DNA from: Auraticoccus monumenti
GTDB lineage: Bacteria > Actinomycetota > Actinomycetes > Propionibacteriales > Propionibacteriaceae
Direction: 5' to 3'
Assembly (NCBI RefSeq): GCF_900101785.1
Contig: NZ_LT629688.1
Span: 1,364,001-1,428,000, forward strand
Length of the DNA: 64,000 nt
The notes beneath the pieces are model-generated. The model was not told the DNA's origin. It saw nothing but the letters and a program-made list of their open reading frames with translations, and made no database searches. The translations under genes and the position numbers were made by a program. Below are positions 17,744 to 25,671 of the stretch, in pieces. Each line of letters begins with the position of its first letter. Positions within the stretch are counted from its first letter, which is position 1.

Positions 17744-18190
17744 TCAGGCGGGACGGGTCTCGTCGTAGCGGAGCTCGTCGTCCTCGGGTTCCTCGGGCCG
17801 GCGGAACAGCTGGTCGATGGCGGCCCGGCCGGCGCCGAAGACGGCCAGCACCAGCGCCAGCGCGCCCATCACCGCGACGAGCTCCACCCCACCCACGGTC
17901 CCCGGGTCCAGCCAGAACAGGGTCAGCGCCGCCTGCACCGCGAACAGCAGCCCCAGCACCGGCGTCAGCACCCCGAACACCAGCAGCGCACCGCCGACCA
18001 GCTCGAGCATGGTGAACCCCCAGGCCACCACCTGCGGCTGCGGGACGCCCTGGGCGGTCATCGCCGCCACCTGGGCGTCCAGGCCGTCGATGCGCCAGTG
18101 CTGCCAGCCGTGCCACAGGGCGACGGCCCCCAGCACGCACCTCGACACCAGCAGCACCACGTCGCGCAGCACGCGCACGAACGACTCCAT
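17744..18190 (-). CDS. DoxX-family membrane protein
   Basis: ATG 18190 gives 148 residues with four hydrophobic helices. Features are VVLLVSRCVLGAVALWHGWQHW near the N-terminus, WGFTMLELVGGALLVFGVLTPVLGLLFA and a C-terminal acidic tail (RRPEEPEDDELRYDETRPA). DoxX proteins are small quinone-related membrane proteins; in actinobacteria some work with superoxide dismutase and thiosulfate enzymes in redox protection. It is preceded by a GAGGAGGG site and is divergent from the GNAT gene at 18286. Confidence 0.8.
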   Translation of the reverse strand: MESFVRVLRDVVLLVSRCVLGAVALWHGWQHWRIDGLDAQVAAMTAQGVPQPQVVAWGFTMLELVGGALLVFGVLTPVLGLLFAVQAALTLFWLDPGTVGGVELVAVMGALALVLAVFGAGRAAIDQLFRRPEEPEDDELRYDETRPA

Positions 18191-18285
18191 GCGTCCCTCC
18201 TCGAGCCCGGACGGTCGCCGCCACCCTAGTGCCCGGGCCGCGGACGGTCGGGGCGTCGGGGCGGACCGGTGGCAGGATCGCCGTC

Positions 18286-18864
18286 GTGGAGCTGCTGCGG
18301 CCCTGGGGCCTGGACGACGCCGGCGACCTGGTCCGGGCCCGGGCCAGCCACCCCGACCTGGCCCGCCAGCTGGCGCCGATCGAGGACCAGGTCGTCGCGC
18401 GCAGCTGGGTCCGGGACCGCCAGCGCGACCCCTACGGCGTGTTCCTGGCCATCGAGGTGGACGGCCACGCGGTCGGCCAGGTCGCGGTGAGCCACCTCGA
18501 CCCGCGGCACGGCACCGGCTGGCTCTCCTACTGGGTGGCCGCGGACCACCGGCGCCGCGGCCTGGCCGGGCGGTGCGCGGCCACCGTGGCCGACTGGGCC
18601 CTGGACGTCCTCGGGCTGCACCGGCTGGAGCTCGGTCACCGGGTCGACAACACCGCCTCGGCCCGGGTCGCCGAGGTCGCCGGCTTCGTCGCCGAGGGGG
18701 TGGAGCGCGAGAAGTTCCACCACGACGGCGCCCGCCACGACGTCCGCACCATGGCCCGGCTGGTGAGCGACCCGCGTCCCTCGCACGTCCCGGTGGAGCT
18801 GCGGCTGCCGACCACCGGACCAGGTGCGGTGCGGCTGGGTCCGGGTGGCATCGTGGGGGCATGA
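18286..18864 (+). CDS. GNAT family N-acetyltransferase
   Basis: From GTG 18286 (CAGGAT ends 7 nt upstream) the protein has 192 residues. The acetyl-CoA-binding motif A is WVAADHRRRGLAGRCAATVADWAL (Q/RxxGxG/A form), followed by HRLELGHRVDNTASARVAEVAGF, the typical RimJ/RimL-type block. It probably N-acetylates a protein N-terminus or a small amine. The stop overlaps the next start (ATGA), so it is coupled to the Ddn-like gene. Confidence 0.83.
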   Translation: MELLRPWGLDDAGDLVRARASHPDLARQLAPIEDQVVARSWVRDRQRDPYGVFLAIEVDGHAVGQVAVSHLDPRHGTGWLSYWVAADHRRRGLAGRCAATVADWALDVLGLHRLELGHRVDNTASARVAEVAGFVAEGVEREKFHHDGARHDVRTMARLVSDPRPSHVPVELRLPTTGPGAVRLGPGGIVGA

Positions 18865-19295
18865 GCACCGAACCCGAGTACGAGCCGAGCCCGGAGAAGT
18901 GGGTCCGCGACCAGGTCGAGGCCATCGAGGCGGCCGGCAACACCAACGCCGCCCAGGTGATGGACCGCCCGGTCATCCTGATGACCACCCGGGGTGCGAG
19001 GTCGGGGAAGATCCGCAAGGTGCCGGTGATGCGGGTCGAGCACGACGGCGTGCAGCTGGCCGTGGCCTCGAAGGGCGGCGCGCCCGAGCACCCGCAGTGG
19101 TACCACAACCTGGTCGCCCACCCGGAGGTCGAGGTGATGGTCGACACCGAGCGGTACCCGGCCACCGCGCGCGAGATCTCCGGCGACGAGCGCGCCGAGT
19201 GGTGGGAGCGCGCGGTCGCGGCGTACCCGCCGTACGCGGACTACCAGACCAAGACGTCGCGGGAGATCCCGCTGTTCGTCCTCGAGCGCCGCTGA
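18861..19295 (+). CDS. Deazaflavin (F420)-dependent nitroreductase family protein
   Basis: The 144-residue protein has the split-barrel signature of the Ddn family: MDRPVILMTTRGARSGKIRKVPVM, VASKGGAPEHPQWYHNLVAHPEV and the C-terminal YADYQTKTSREIPLFVLER. Members bind reduced F420 and reduce nitro compounds, quinones or similar acceptors; the mycobacterial Ddn activates pretomanid. Together with the LLM oxidoreductase at 56697 it suggests that the host makes F420. The start overlaps the GNAT stop by 4 bp. Confidence 0.88.
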   Translation: MSTEPEYEPSPEKWVRDQVEAIEAAGNTNAAQVMDRPVILMTTRGARSGKIRKVPVMRVEHDGVQLAVASKGGAPEHPQWYHNLVAHPEVEVMVDTERYPATAREISGDERAEWWERAVAAYPPYADYQTKTSREIPLFVLERR

Positions 19296-19304
19296 CGGTC
19301 GACC

Positions 19305-19320
19305 GGACGGGCGCCCGTCC
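19305..19320. terminator. Palindrome between convergent genes (weak terminator candidate)
   Basis: GGACGGGCGCCCGTCC is a perfect 16-bp palindrome in the 40-bp gap between the Ddn-like stop (19295) and the GAF-ANTAR stop (19336). It has no loop or T-run, so transcription termination is only a guess. Confidence 0.3.
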
Positions 19321-19335
19321 CCGGGACCGGGCGCC

Positions 19336-20049
19336 TCAGCGCGCGGGGTCGTCCTCGGTGAGGGCGGCAGGGGTCTGCCGGGTCCGCACCAGCGTCTCAG
19401 CCACCGCGTACAGCTTGGTGTTGGAGGACTGGGAGGTGCGGATCAGGGCGGCGAAGGCCTGGGAGGCGTCCAGGTGGTAGCGCTCCATCAGGATCCCCTG
19501 GGCCTGCCCGATGACCGTGCGGCTGGCGGCGGAGGCGGTGAGCTGGTCGTCGCGGCGGGCCGCGGCGATGGCGGCGGCGATCTGGGCGGCCAGCGTGACG
19601 GCGACGGCCTGGTCCCGGTCGTCGAAGGCGTCCTGCTCGGTGGAGTAGAGGTTGAGCGAGCCGTGGCCACGGGGGCCGGTGTAGAGCTGCAGCGACAGCA
19701 TCGAGCGGATCCCGAGCTCGTCGGAGGCGGCCTTCGACCACGACGCCCACCGGGACTCGCTGGAGAGGTCGCGGCTCAGCACGACCGGCTCCCCCACCAG
19801 TGCGGTCAGGCAGGGCCCCTCACCGAGCTGGAGCTGCAGCTGGTCCCCGCGCTCGACCAGCGGGTCGGTGGCGGCCGTGGTGCGCACCCGACCGTTCCTG
19901 TCGAGCTCGAACAGGCCCGCGGAGGTGCAGCCGTGCACGACGTCCACCGCCAGCCTGACGGCGACCTCCAGGGTGTCGGTCTCCCCGCGCGAGTCCTGCA
20001 TCGCGCGGGCGGCGACGGCCAGGGCGTCGGCGAGGTCTCGGTGTCCCAC
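19336..20049 (-). CDS. GAF-ANTAR RNA-binding regulator
   Basis: The 237-residue protein begins with a GAF domain (LEVAVRLAVDVVHGCTSAGLF to GSLNLYSTEQDAF) and ends with an ANTAR domain (ASRTVIGQAQGILMERYHLDASQAFAALIRTSQSSNTKLYAVAE) of three short helices. ANTAR domains bind paired hairpins in RNA and antiterminate transcription. GTG 20049 is preferred because TATCTT ends 7 nt upstream, as in other leaderless genes here; the alternative GTG at 20091 lacks a site. No histidine kinase or receiver is attached, so the GAF domain is probably the sensor. Confidence 0.87.
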   Translation of the reverse strand: MGHRDLADALAVAARAMQDSRGETDTLEVAVRLAVDVVHGCTSAGLFELDRNGRVRTTAATDPLVERGDQLQLQLGEGPCLTALVGEPVVLSRDLSSESRWASWSKAASDELGIRSMLSLQLYTGPRGHGSLNLYSTEQDAFDDRDQAVAVTLAAQIAAAIAAARRDDQLTASAASRTVIGQAQGILMERYHLDASQAFAALIRTSQSSNTKLYAVAETLVRTRQTPAALTEDDPAR

Positions 20050-20268
20050 GCTGCAGAAGATAACCGAGTGCGCAAGGGCTCGTGGCACCACGACGGGGTA
20101 GACCTGAGGTGGCCTGGCGGTTGAGCAGACAGCCGCCAGGACCTCATCTCGATCCCCGCGGGGATCAGCAGCGGGAGCGGCAGCGTCTCAGGGGGTCGAG
20201 TGCCGGGCCGCGACGGCGACAGGGCAGGCTGTTCCCGTGCACCGTCGCCACCGAGAGGACCGACCTTC

Positions 20269-21012
20269 GTGACCCAGTCCAACGAGCCGTCTGCCACCCT
20301 GGCCGGCTTCGACCCGTCCCGTTCCCGGAGGGCCCTCGTGGTCCGCGGCGGCTGGGAGGGCCACCAGCCCGTCGAGGCCACCGACCTCTTCATCCCCTTC
20401 CTGCAGGAGTCCGGCTTCACCGTCGACGTCCACGGCTCGCCCGAGCCCTACGCCGACGCCGGCTACATGGCGGGGGTCGACCTGATCGTGCAGTGCATGA
20501 CCATGAGCACCATCGAGAAGGAGCAGTTCGAGGGGCTCCGCTCCGCCGTCGAGGCGGGCGCCGGGTTCGCGGGCTGGCACGGCGGGATCGCCGACTCCTA
20601 CCGCAACACCTCCGACTACCTGCACCTGGTCGGCGGGCAGTTCGCCTGCCACCCGGGTAAGCACCCCGACGAGCGCGTCGGCGACATGTCCGACAACTAC
20701 GTCCCCTACCGGGTTACCATGCTGCCCGAGGCCGCCGACCACCCGATCACCACCGGCATCGAGGACTTCGACCTGGTCACCGAGCAGTACTGGGTGCTGT
20801 CCGACGACTACGTCGACGTGCTGGCCACCACCACCCAGAAGGTCCGCGAGTGGGACCCCTGGCACCGTGAGGTCACCTCTCCGGCGATCTGGACCCGCCA
20901 GTGGGGCGAGGGCAGGATCTTCGTGACCACCGCCGGTCACCAGGTGGACGTCCTGGAGGACCCGTCGGTCAACCTGATCGTCCGGAGGGGTCTGCTGTGG
21001 GCGAGCCGCTGA
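20269..21012 (+). CDS. ThuA-like protein
   Basis: GTG 20269 after a GAGAGG site gives 247 residues. The amidotransferase-like fold is recognisable from ALVVRGGWEGHQPVEATDLF, GVDLIVQCMTM, AGAGFAGWHGG and a C-terminal GEGRIFVTTAGHQVDVLEDP. ThuA proteins accompany trehalose/maltulose or other disaccharide oxidation to 3-keto sugars. The two downstream genes are Gfo/Idh/MocA dehydrogenases with which ThuA is commonly linked. The overlap with the next gene is 16 bp. The trio probably oxidises and processes a glycoside, with the sugar unknown. Confidence 0.88.
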   Translation: MTQSNEPSATLAGFDPSRSRRALVVRGGWEGHQPVEATDLFIPFLQESGFTVDVHGSPEPYADAGYMAGVDLIVQCMTMSTIEKEQFEGLRSAVEAGAGFAGWHGGIADSYRNTSDYLHLVGGQFACHPGKHPDERVGDMSDNYVPYRVTMLPEAADHPITTGIEDFDLVTEQYWVLSDDYVDVLATTTQKVREWDPWHREVTSPAIWTRQWGEGRIFVTTAGHQVDVLEDPSVNLIVRRGLLWASR

Positions 21013-22100
21013 ACGTCGCCATGGTCGGCTGCGGCAACATCGCGGCCCAGTACCTGGCCAGCCTGTCCCGCCTCGGGGGGCTCCGCCTCGCCGCGGTGGT
21101 GGACGCCGTCCCCGCGGCCGCCGAGCGCGTCTCCGCCGAGACCGGGGCACCGGCCCGCACGGTGGAGGAGGTGCTGGCCGACGACGGGATCGACGCCGTC
21201 CTCAACCTCACCCCGCCGCAGATGCACGCCCCGTTGAGCATCAGCGCGCTGGAGGCCGGCAAGCACGTCTACCTGGAGAAGCCTTTCGCCACCAGCCTGG
21301 CCGATGCCGACGCCATGCTGCGTGCGGCCACGGCCGCCGGCCGGCGTCTGGGCAGCGCCCCGGACACCGTGCTCGGCACCGGCGTCCAGACCGCCCGCCA
21401 GCTGGTCGACTCCGGCGCCATCGGGCAGCCGGTGGCGGCGACGGCCTTCATGATGAGCCCCGGGCACGAGAGCTGGCACCCCAACCCGGCCTTCTACTAC
21501 CAGCACGGCGCCGGGCCGCTGCTGGACATGGGCGTCTACTACCTGACCGCCCTGGTCACCCTGCTCGGCCCGATCGAGGGCGTCAGCGCCATGGGCTCCC
21601 GGGTGCGCAGCCAGCGGGTGGTGCCCGAGGGGGCGCCGCGCGCCGGTGAGGTGATCGAGCCCGAGGTGGACACCCACGTCAGCGCGGTCCTCCGCCACGA
21701 GAGCGGCGTGCTCAGCACCCTGGTGGTCAGCTTCGACGCCCCGGCCAGCCGGCTGCCGCGGATCGAGCTGTACGGCACCGAGGCCAGCCTCGACGTGCCC
21801 GACCCCAACCGGTTCGACGACCCGGTGGGGATCAGCACCGAGATGCGCGGGACGACCTTCACCCCCGTGCCGCCCAGCGCCGGCTACCGCGAGGCCGGGC
21901 GCGGCTACGGCCTGGCCGACATGGCCCGCGCCATCCTCCGCGACGAGCCGCACCGGCAGAGCGCCGAGCTCGGTTACCACGTCAACGAGGTGATGGAGCG
22001 GGCCCTGGAGTCCATCCAGGAACGGCGCGAGGTGGCGGTGCGCAGCCGCTGCGAGCGTCCCGCCGCCGTGCCCCTGGACGCCACCCCCGACGTCGCCTGA
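20997..22100 (+). CDS. Gfo/Idh/MocA family oxidoreductase
   Basis: The 367-residue enzyme starts at GTG 20997 with CGGAGGGG upstream. NAD(P)-binding is shown by LNVAMVGCGNIAAQYLASLS; the catalytic EKP motif appears as HVYLEKPFATS. The C-terminal alpha/beta domain contains GPLLDMGVYYLTALVTLLGP. These features fit a sugar or inositol dehydrogenase of the family. It overlaps ThuA by 16 bp and is followed 25 bp later by a second family member. Confidence 0.9.
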   Translation: MGEPLNVAMVGCGNIAAQYLASLSRLGGLRLAAVVDAVPAAAERVSAETGAPARTVEEVLADDGIDAVLNLTPPQMHAPLSISALEAGKHVYLEKPFATSLADADAMLRAATAAGRRLGSAPDTVLGTGVQTARQLVDSGAIGQPVAATAFMMSPGHESWHPNPAFYYQHGAGPLLDMGVYYLTALVTLLGPIEGVSAMGSRVRSQRVVPEGAPRAGEVIEPEVDTHVSAVLRHESGVLSTLVVSFDAPASRLPRIELYGTEASLDVPDPNRFDDPVGISTEMRGTTFTPVPPSAGYREAGRGYGLADMARAILRDEPHRQSAELGYHVNEVMERALESIQERREVAVRSRCERPAAVPLDATPDVA

Positions 22101-22125
22101 CCCGACCCTGGACCGGAGGACACCG

Positions 22126-23307
22126 ATGAGCAGAGCCCACCGACCGCTGCGCGTGGCCATGATCGGCTACGCCTTCATGGGCGCCGCGCACTCCCAGGCG
22201 TGGCGCAACGTGCACCGCTTCTTCGACCTCGAGCTGACCCCGGAGATGGCCGTCCTGGTCGGCCGGGACGCCGAGGCCGTCGCGGCGGCCGCCACCACCC
22301 TCGGCTGGGCCGAGACCAGCACCGACTGGCGCGAGGTCGTCGCCCGCGACGACATCGACGTGGTGGACATCTGCACCCCGGGTGACACCCACGCCGAGAT
22401 CGCCCTGGCCGCCCTGGCCGCCGGCAAGCACGTGCTGTGCGAGAAGCCGCTGGCCAACACCGTGGCCGAGGCCGAGGAGATGGTCGCCGCGGCCGAGCGG
22501 GCGCGCGCCGAGGGCGTCCGCTCGATGGTCGGGTTCAGCTACCGCCGCGTCCCCGCGGTGGCGCTGATGCGCCAGATGGTGGCCGAGGGCGCGGTGGGGG
22601 AGATCCGCCACATCCGCGGCCTCTACCTCCAGGACTGGATCGTCGACCCGGAGTTCCCGCTGGTCTGGCGGCTGCAGAAGGACAAGGCCGGCTCGGGGGC
22701 GCTCGGCGACATCGGCGCCCACATCCTCGACATGGCCCAGTTCGTCACCGGCCAGCGGCTGTCGTCGCTGACCGCGCGGACCGAGACCTTCGTCAAGGAA
22801 CGACCGCTCGTGGAGCAGGCCGGGGGCTCGGGCGGCAAGCTCGGCGCCTCGGCCGCCGGCGCCCGCACCGGACCCGTGACCGTGGACGACGCCGCGGTGG
22901 TGCTGGCCCGTACCGACGGCGGCGCGCTGGCCACCTTCGAGGCCACCCGCTTCGCCACCGGGCGCCGCAACCGGATCTCGCTGGAGGTCAACGGCTCGGC
23001 GGGCTCGCTGGCCTTCGATTTCGAGCAGATGAACGAGCTCCAGCACTACGACCACAGCCTCGGCGACCGGGCCGGGTTCAGCACGATCTCGGTGACCGAG
23101 CCGACCCACCCCTACCTCGAGGCCTGGTGGCCGCCCGGTCACGGGCTGGGCTACGAGCACACCTTCGTCAACCAGGCGCGGGACTTCCTGGTCGCCCTGG
23201 CCGCGGGGGAGGACCCGAGCCCGTCCTTCGCCGACGGCGCGCAGATCCAGCAGCTGCTGGCCGCGGTGGAGACCAGCTCGGCCGAGGGGTCCTGGCAGCA
23301 GCTCTGA
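22126..23307 (+). CDS. Gfo/Idh/MocA family oxidoreductase
   Basis: The ATG at 22126 follows GGAGGACACC. The 393-residue protein has the dinucleotide motif RVAMIGYAFMGAAHSQAW, where an unusual GYAFMG replaces the usual GxGxxG, and HVLCEKPLANT. GSGALGDIGAHILDMAQFVTG marks the substrate half. Homologues with the GYAFMG start are frequent beside ThuA genes. It probably acts with the upstream dehydrogenase on a keto-sugar intermediate. It ends the operon; a hairpin follows at 23329. Confidence 0.9.
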   Translation: MSRAHRPLRVAMIGYAFMGAAHSQAWRNVHRFFDLELTPEMAVLVGRDAEAVAAAATTLGWAETSTDWREVVARDDIDVVDICTPGDTHAEIALAALAAGKHVLCEKPLANTVAEAEEMVAAAERARAEGVRSMVGFSYRRVPAVALMRQMVAEGAVGEIRHIRGLYLQDWIVDPEFPLVWRLQKDKAGSGALGDIGAHILDMAQFVTGQRLSSLTARTETFVKERPLVEQAGGSGGKLGASAAGARTGPVTVDDAAVVLARTDGGALATFEATRFATGRRNRISLEVNGSAGSLAFDFEQMNELQHYDHSLGDRAGFSTISVTEPTHPYLEAWWPPGHGLGYEHTFVNQARDFLVALAAGEDPSPSFADGAQIQQLLAAVETSSAEGSWQQL

Positions 23308-23328
23308 ACGCCCCGATCCCACGGATCT

Positions 23329-23362
23329 GTCGGTGCCGCCTGCCACGCCGGGTGGCACCGAC
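23329..23362. terminator. Hairpin after the ThuA/Gfo-Idh operon
   Basis: GTCGGTGCC (23329-23337) pairs with GGCACCGAC (23354-23362), and the stem can extend inward with one mismatch. It follows the stop at 23307 and precedes the ribosome site of the VOC gene, which fits an intrinsic terminator without a T-run. Confidence 0.55.
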
Positions 23363-23377
23363 ACCGGAGGAGGCGCC

Positions 23378-23734
23378 GTGCCGAACCTGCACCACGTGAT
23401 CGACTACGTCGAGCTCGGCGTCACCGACCTGCCGGCCGCCCGCTCGTTCTACGAGCAGGCGTTCGGCTGGGCGTTCACCGACTACGGGCCCGGCTACGCC
23501 GGCATCCAGGGTCCCGGCGGGGAGGGTGAGGTGGGTGGTATCACCACCACCCGCCGGCCGGGCGGTGAGGGCCCGCTGGTGCTGCTGTACTCCGACGACC
23601 TCGACGCCACGCTGGCCGGGGTGACCGCGGCCGGCGGGACGGTGGTCACCGAGCCCGAGGTCTTCCCCGGCGGGCGGCGGTTCACCTTCGCCGACCCGAG
23701 CGGGAACGTCCTCGGCGTCTGGGCCCAGCGCTGA
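23378..23734 (+). CDS. VOC family protein
   Basis: The 118-residue product is read from GTG 23378, which follows GGAGGAGG. It reads HHVIDYVELGVTDLPAARSFYEQAFGWAFTDYGPGYAGI and ends RRFTFADPSGNVLGVWAQ, a standard vicinal-oxygen-chelate half-fold pair. Enzymes of this fold include glyoxalase I, dioxygenases and antibiotic-binding proteins; the exact activity cannot be told. It stands alone between the dehydrogenase operon and the DNA ligase gene. Confidence 0.83.
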   Translation: MPNLHHVIDYVELGVTDLPAARSFYEQAFGWAFTDYGPGYAGIQGPGGEGEVGGITTTRRPGGEGPLVLLYSDDLDATLAGVTAAGGTVVTEPEVFPGGRRFTFADPSGNVLGVWAQR

Positions 23735-23766
23735 CGCCGCGACCGCGAACCGCCATGATGGGCCCC

Positions 23767-24840
23767 ATGCAGCTGCCGGTGATGCCACCTGTCAAGCCGA
23801 TGCTGGCCAAGTCGGTGCCCGAGGTGCCCACCGGCGCGCTCAGCTACGAGCCGAAGTGGGACGGTTTCCGCTCGATCGTCTTCCGCGACGGCGACGAGGT
23901 GGAGATCGGCTCGCGCAACGAGCGCCCGATGACCCGGTACTTCCCCGAGCTGGTGACCGCCTTCACCGAGCAGTTCCCCGAGCGGGTGGTGCTGGACGGC
24001 GAGATCGTCGTGGTGGTGGGGGACCGGCTGGAGTTCGAGGTGCTGCAGCAGCGGGTCCACCCCGCCGCGAGCCGGATCAAGCGCCTGGCCGGCGAGACCC
24101 CGGCGAGCTTCGTCGCCTTCGACCTGCTCGCCCTGGGCGACGAGGACCTGACCCGCGAGCCCTTCGAGCGCCGCCGCGCGCTGCTGGAGGAGGCGCTGGC
24201 CGACGTCCGGGCGCCGGTCCACCTGACCCCGGCCACCCGTGACGAGGCCCTGGCCCGGCGCTGGTTCTCCGAGTTCGAGGGCGCCGGGCTGGACGGCGTG
24301 GTGGCCAAGCCGCTGGACGGGGCCTACCTGCCGGACAAGCGGACGATGTTCAAGGTGAAGCACCAGCGCACCGCCGACTGCGTGGTCGCCGGCTACCGCA
24401 CCCACAAGTCCGGACCGGACGCCATCGGCTCGCTGCTGCTCGGGCTCTACGACGAGGCCGGCGACCTGGCCAGCGTCGGGGTGATCGGTGCCTTCCCCGC
24501 CGCCCGGCGCAAGGAGCTCTTCACCGAGATGCAGGAGCTGGTGACCACCTTCGACGACCACCCCTGGGCCTGGGCCAAGCAGGAGGACGGGACGCGCACC
24601 CCGCGGAGCTCGGAGACCAGCCGCTGGAACGCCGGCAAGGACCTCTCCTTCACCCCGCTGCGGCCCGAGCTGGTGGTGGAGGTCCGCTACGAGCACATGG
24701 AGGGCGCCCGGTTCCGCCACACCGCCCAGTTCAACCGCTGGCGTCCCGACCGGGACCCCCGCTCCTGCACCTACGCGCAGCTGGAGGAGGTCGTCCGCTA
24801 CGACCTCGCCGACATCTTCGCCCCGCCCGCCACCTCCTGA
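23767..24840 (+). CDS. ligC: ATP-dependent DNA ligase, LigC type
   Basis: The 357-residue enzyme has the adenylated-lysine motif I EPKWDGFRS with Lys30, motif III VVLDGEIVVV, motif IIIa SFVAFDLLAL, motif IV GLDGVVAKPL and motif V MFKVKHQRTADCVV, followed by an OB-fold. The size and the absence of primase or nuclease domains fit LigC, a back-up ligase in actinobacteria that assists LigD-dependent end joining or base repair. ATG 23767 is preferred because CATGAT ends 7 nt before it; two in-frame ATGs lie upstream. No Ku gene is nearby. Its stop codon lies at the edge of the inverted repeat at 24839. Confidence 0.9.
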   Translation: MQLPVMPPVKPMLAKSVPEVPTGALSYEPKWDGFRSIVFRDGDEVEIGSRNERPMTRYFPELVTAFTEQFPERVVLDGEIVVVVGDRLEFEVLQQRVHPAASRIKRLAGETPASFVAFDLLALGDEDLTREPFERRRALLEEALADVRAPVHLTPATRDEALARRWFSEFEGAGLDGVVAKPLDGAYLPDKRTMFKVKHQRTADCVVAGYRTHKSGPDAIGSLLLGLYDEAGDLASVGVIGAFPAARRKELFTEMQELVTTFDDHPWAWAKQEDGTRTPRSSETSRWNAGKDLSFTPLRPELVVEVRYEHMEGARFRHTAQFNRWRPDRDPRSCTYAQLEEVVRYDLADIFAPPATS

Positions 24841-25128
24841 CCCCCTGATCGGCTGTATGTCGTCCCGGTCACGCCCGGCGTGCCGCGGCGTGTCGTGATG
24901 TCCGGGGCTCACGGCGTACACGTCCCCAGGGCGAGCCAGGGACTGGGGCTGTGAGGCCCCGCCGTCCGGACGCCGCCGTCGGGTTCGGCCCTCCGGAGGT
25001 GCCCGCGGTCAGGGGGTGTCGGCGCGGGGGCTGCCCCCTGGAGACGTGTCGGCCGTGGTCTCGGGACAGCCGGACACGCCGCGCCGCGCCGAGCGTGACC
25101 ACGACGACATACAGCCGGGCAGGGGGTC
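24839..25128. repeat. 290-bp element with about 92-bp imperfect inverted arms
   Basis: The left arm (24839-24930) and right arm (25037-25128) are inverted copies. The outer part gACCCCCTG..CGGCTGTATGTCGTC matches over 22 of 24 bases, and the 80-bp block from 24851 aligns with 65 identities by hand count. The 106-bp centre is GC-rich and carries no convincing gene. The element fills the 323-bp gap between the DNA ligase stop and the gene at 25164. The terminal sequence is similar to a mobile MITE or a long RNA hairpin; neither a transposase nor a clear target-site duplication is visible. Confidence 0.7.
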
Positions 25129-25163
25129 GGTCGGAGGTTGGGGCGACGTGGTGGGATGTGGGG

Positions 25164-25577
25164 ATGATCACCGCTGAGCTCGCCGCCGAGCTGTCCCGCG
25201 CCGGACTGGGCTGGAAGCCCACCAACGGCGACCGGTTCATGATCCCGCGCCAGGAGCTGGACCACGAGGTGTACCTGGTCAGCGACATGACCATCGAGGT
25301 GGAGCACCAGGCCGTCGGTGGGGGGCTGGTCAAGTTCAACGGCACCACCGAGTGGGCCCTGGACAGCATCGCCCAGGGCGAGGTGGTGTGGCTGCCGCGC
25401 GAGGACCAGCTCCGGCACGCCCTCGGCGAGACCTTCCTCTCCCTGGCCCGGGTCTACGACTCCTGGGTGGTGACGGTGGAGGCCGACGGCGAGGAGGTCC
25501 GGGTGATCGACAACGACGTGGAGTGCGTCTACGCCAAGGCCCTGCTGCGCGTCCTGGGGGCCTCCGAGACGTCCTGA
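25164..25577 (+). CDS. Uncharacterised conserved actinobacterial protein
   Basis: The 137-residue protein starts at ATG 25164 (TGGGAT ends 6 nt upstream, leaderless type). It reads MITAELAAELSRAGLGWKPTNGDRF and contains FNGTTEWALDSI and VVWLPREDQLRHALG. I recognise this as a small soluble family common in actinobacteria, sometimes labelled as a pilus-assembly protein without good reason. There are no membrane segments, metal motifs or known catalytic signatures. It follows the inverted-repeat element and precedes the flavin-binding stress protein by 94 bp. Function unknown. Confidence 0.75.
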   Translation: MITAELAAELSRAGLGWKPTNGDRFMIPRQELDHEVYLVSDMTIEVEHQAVGGGLVKFNGTTEWALDSIAQGEVVWLPREDQLRHALGETFLSLARVYDSWVVTVEADGEEVRVIDNDVECVYAKALLRVLGASETS

Positions 25578-25671
25578 GCAGGGCCCGTCCCGGACGCCGC
25601 GGACCACGCCCGTAGCGTTGGCCCGAGCAGGTGGACGTCCGGTCCGCCCGCACAGCCTCAGGAGGAGCACC

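Noticed and set aside
18861-19295. Possible PPOX (pyridoxamine oxidase) assignment for the Ddn-like gene
   Set aside because: The TTRGARSGKIRKVPV and PQWYHNL segments match Ddn-type F420 proteins better than FMN-binding PPOX enzymes.
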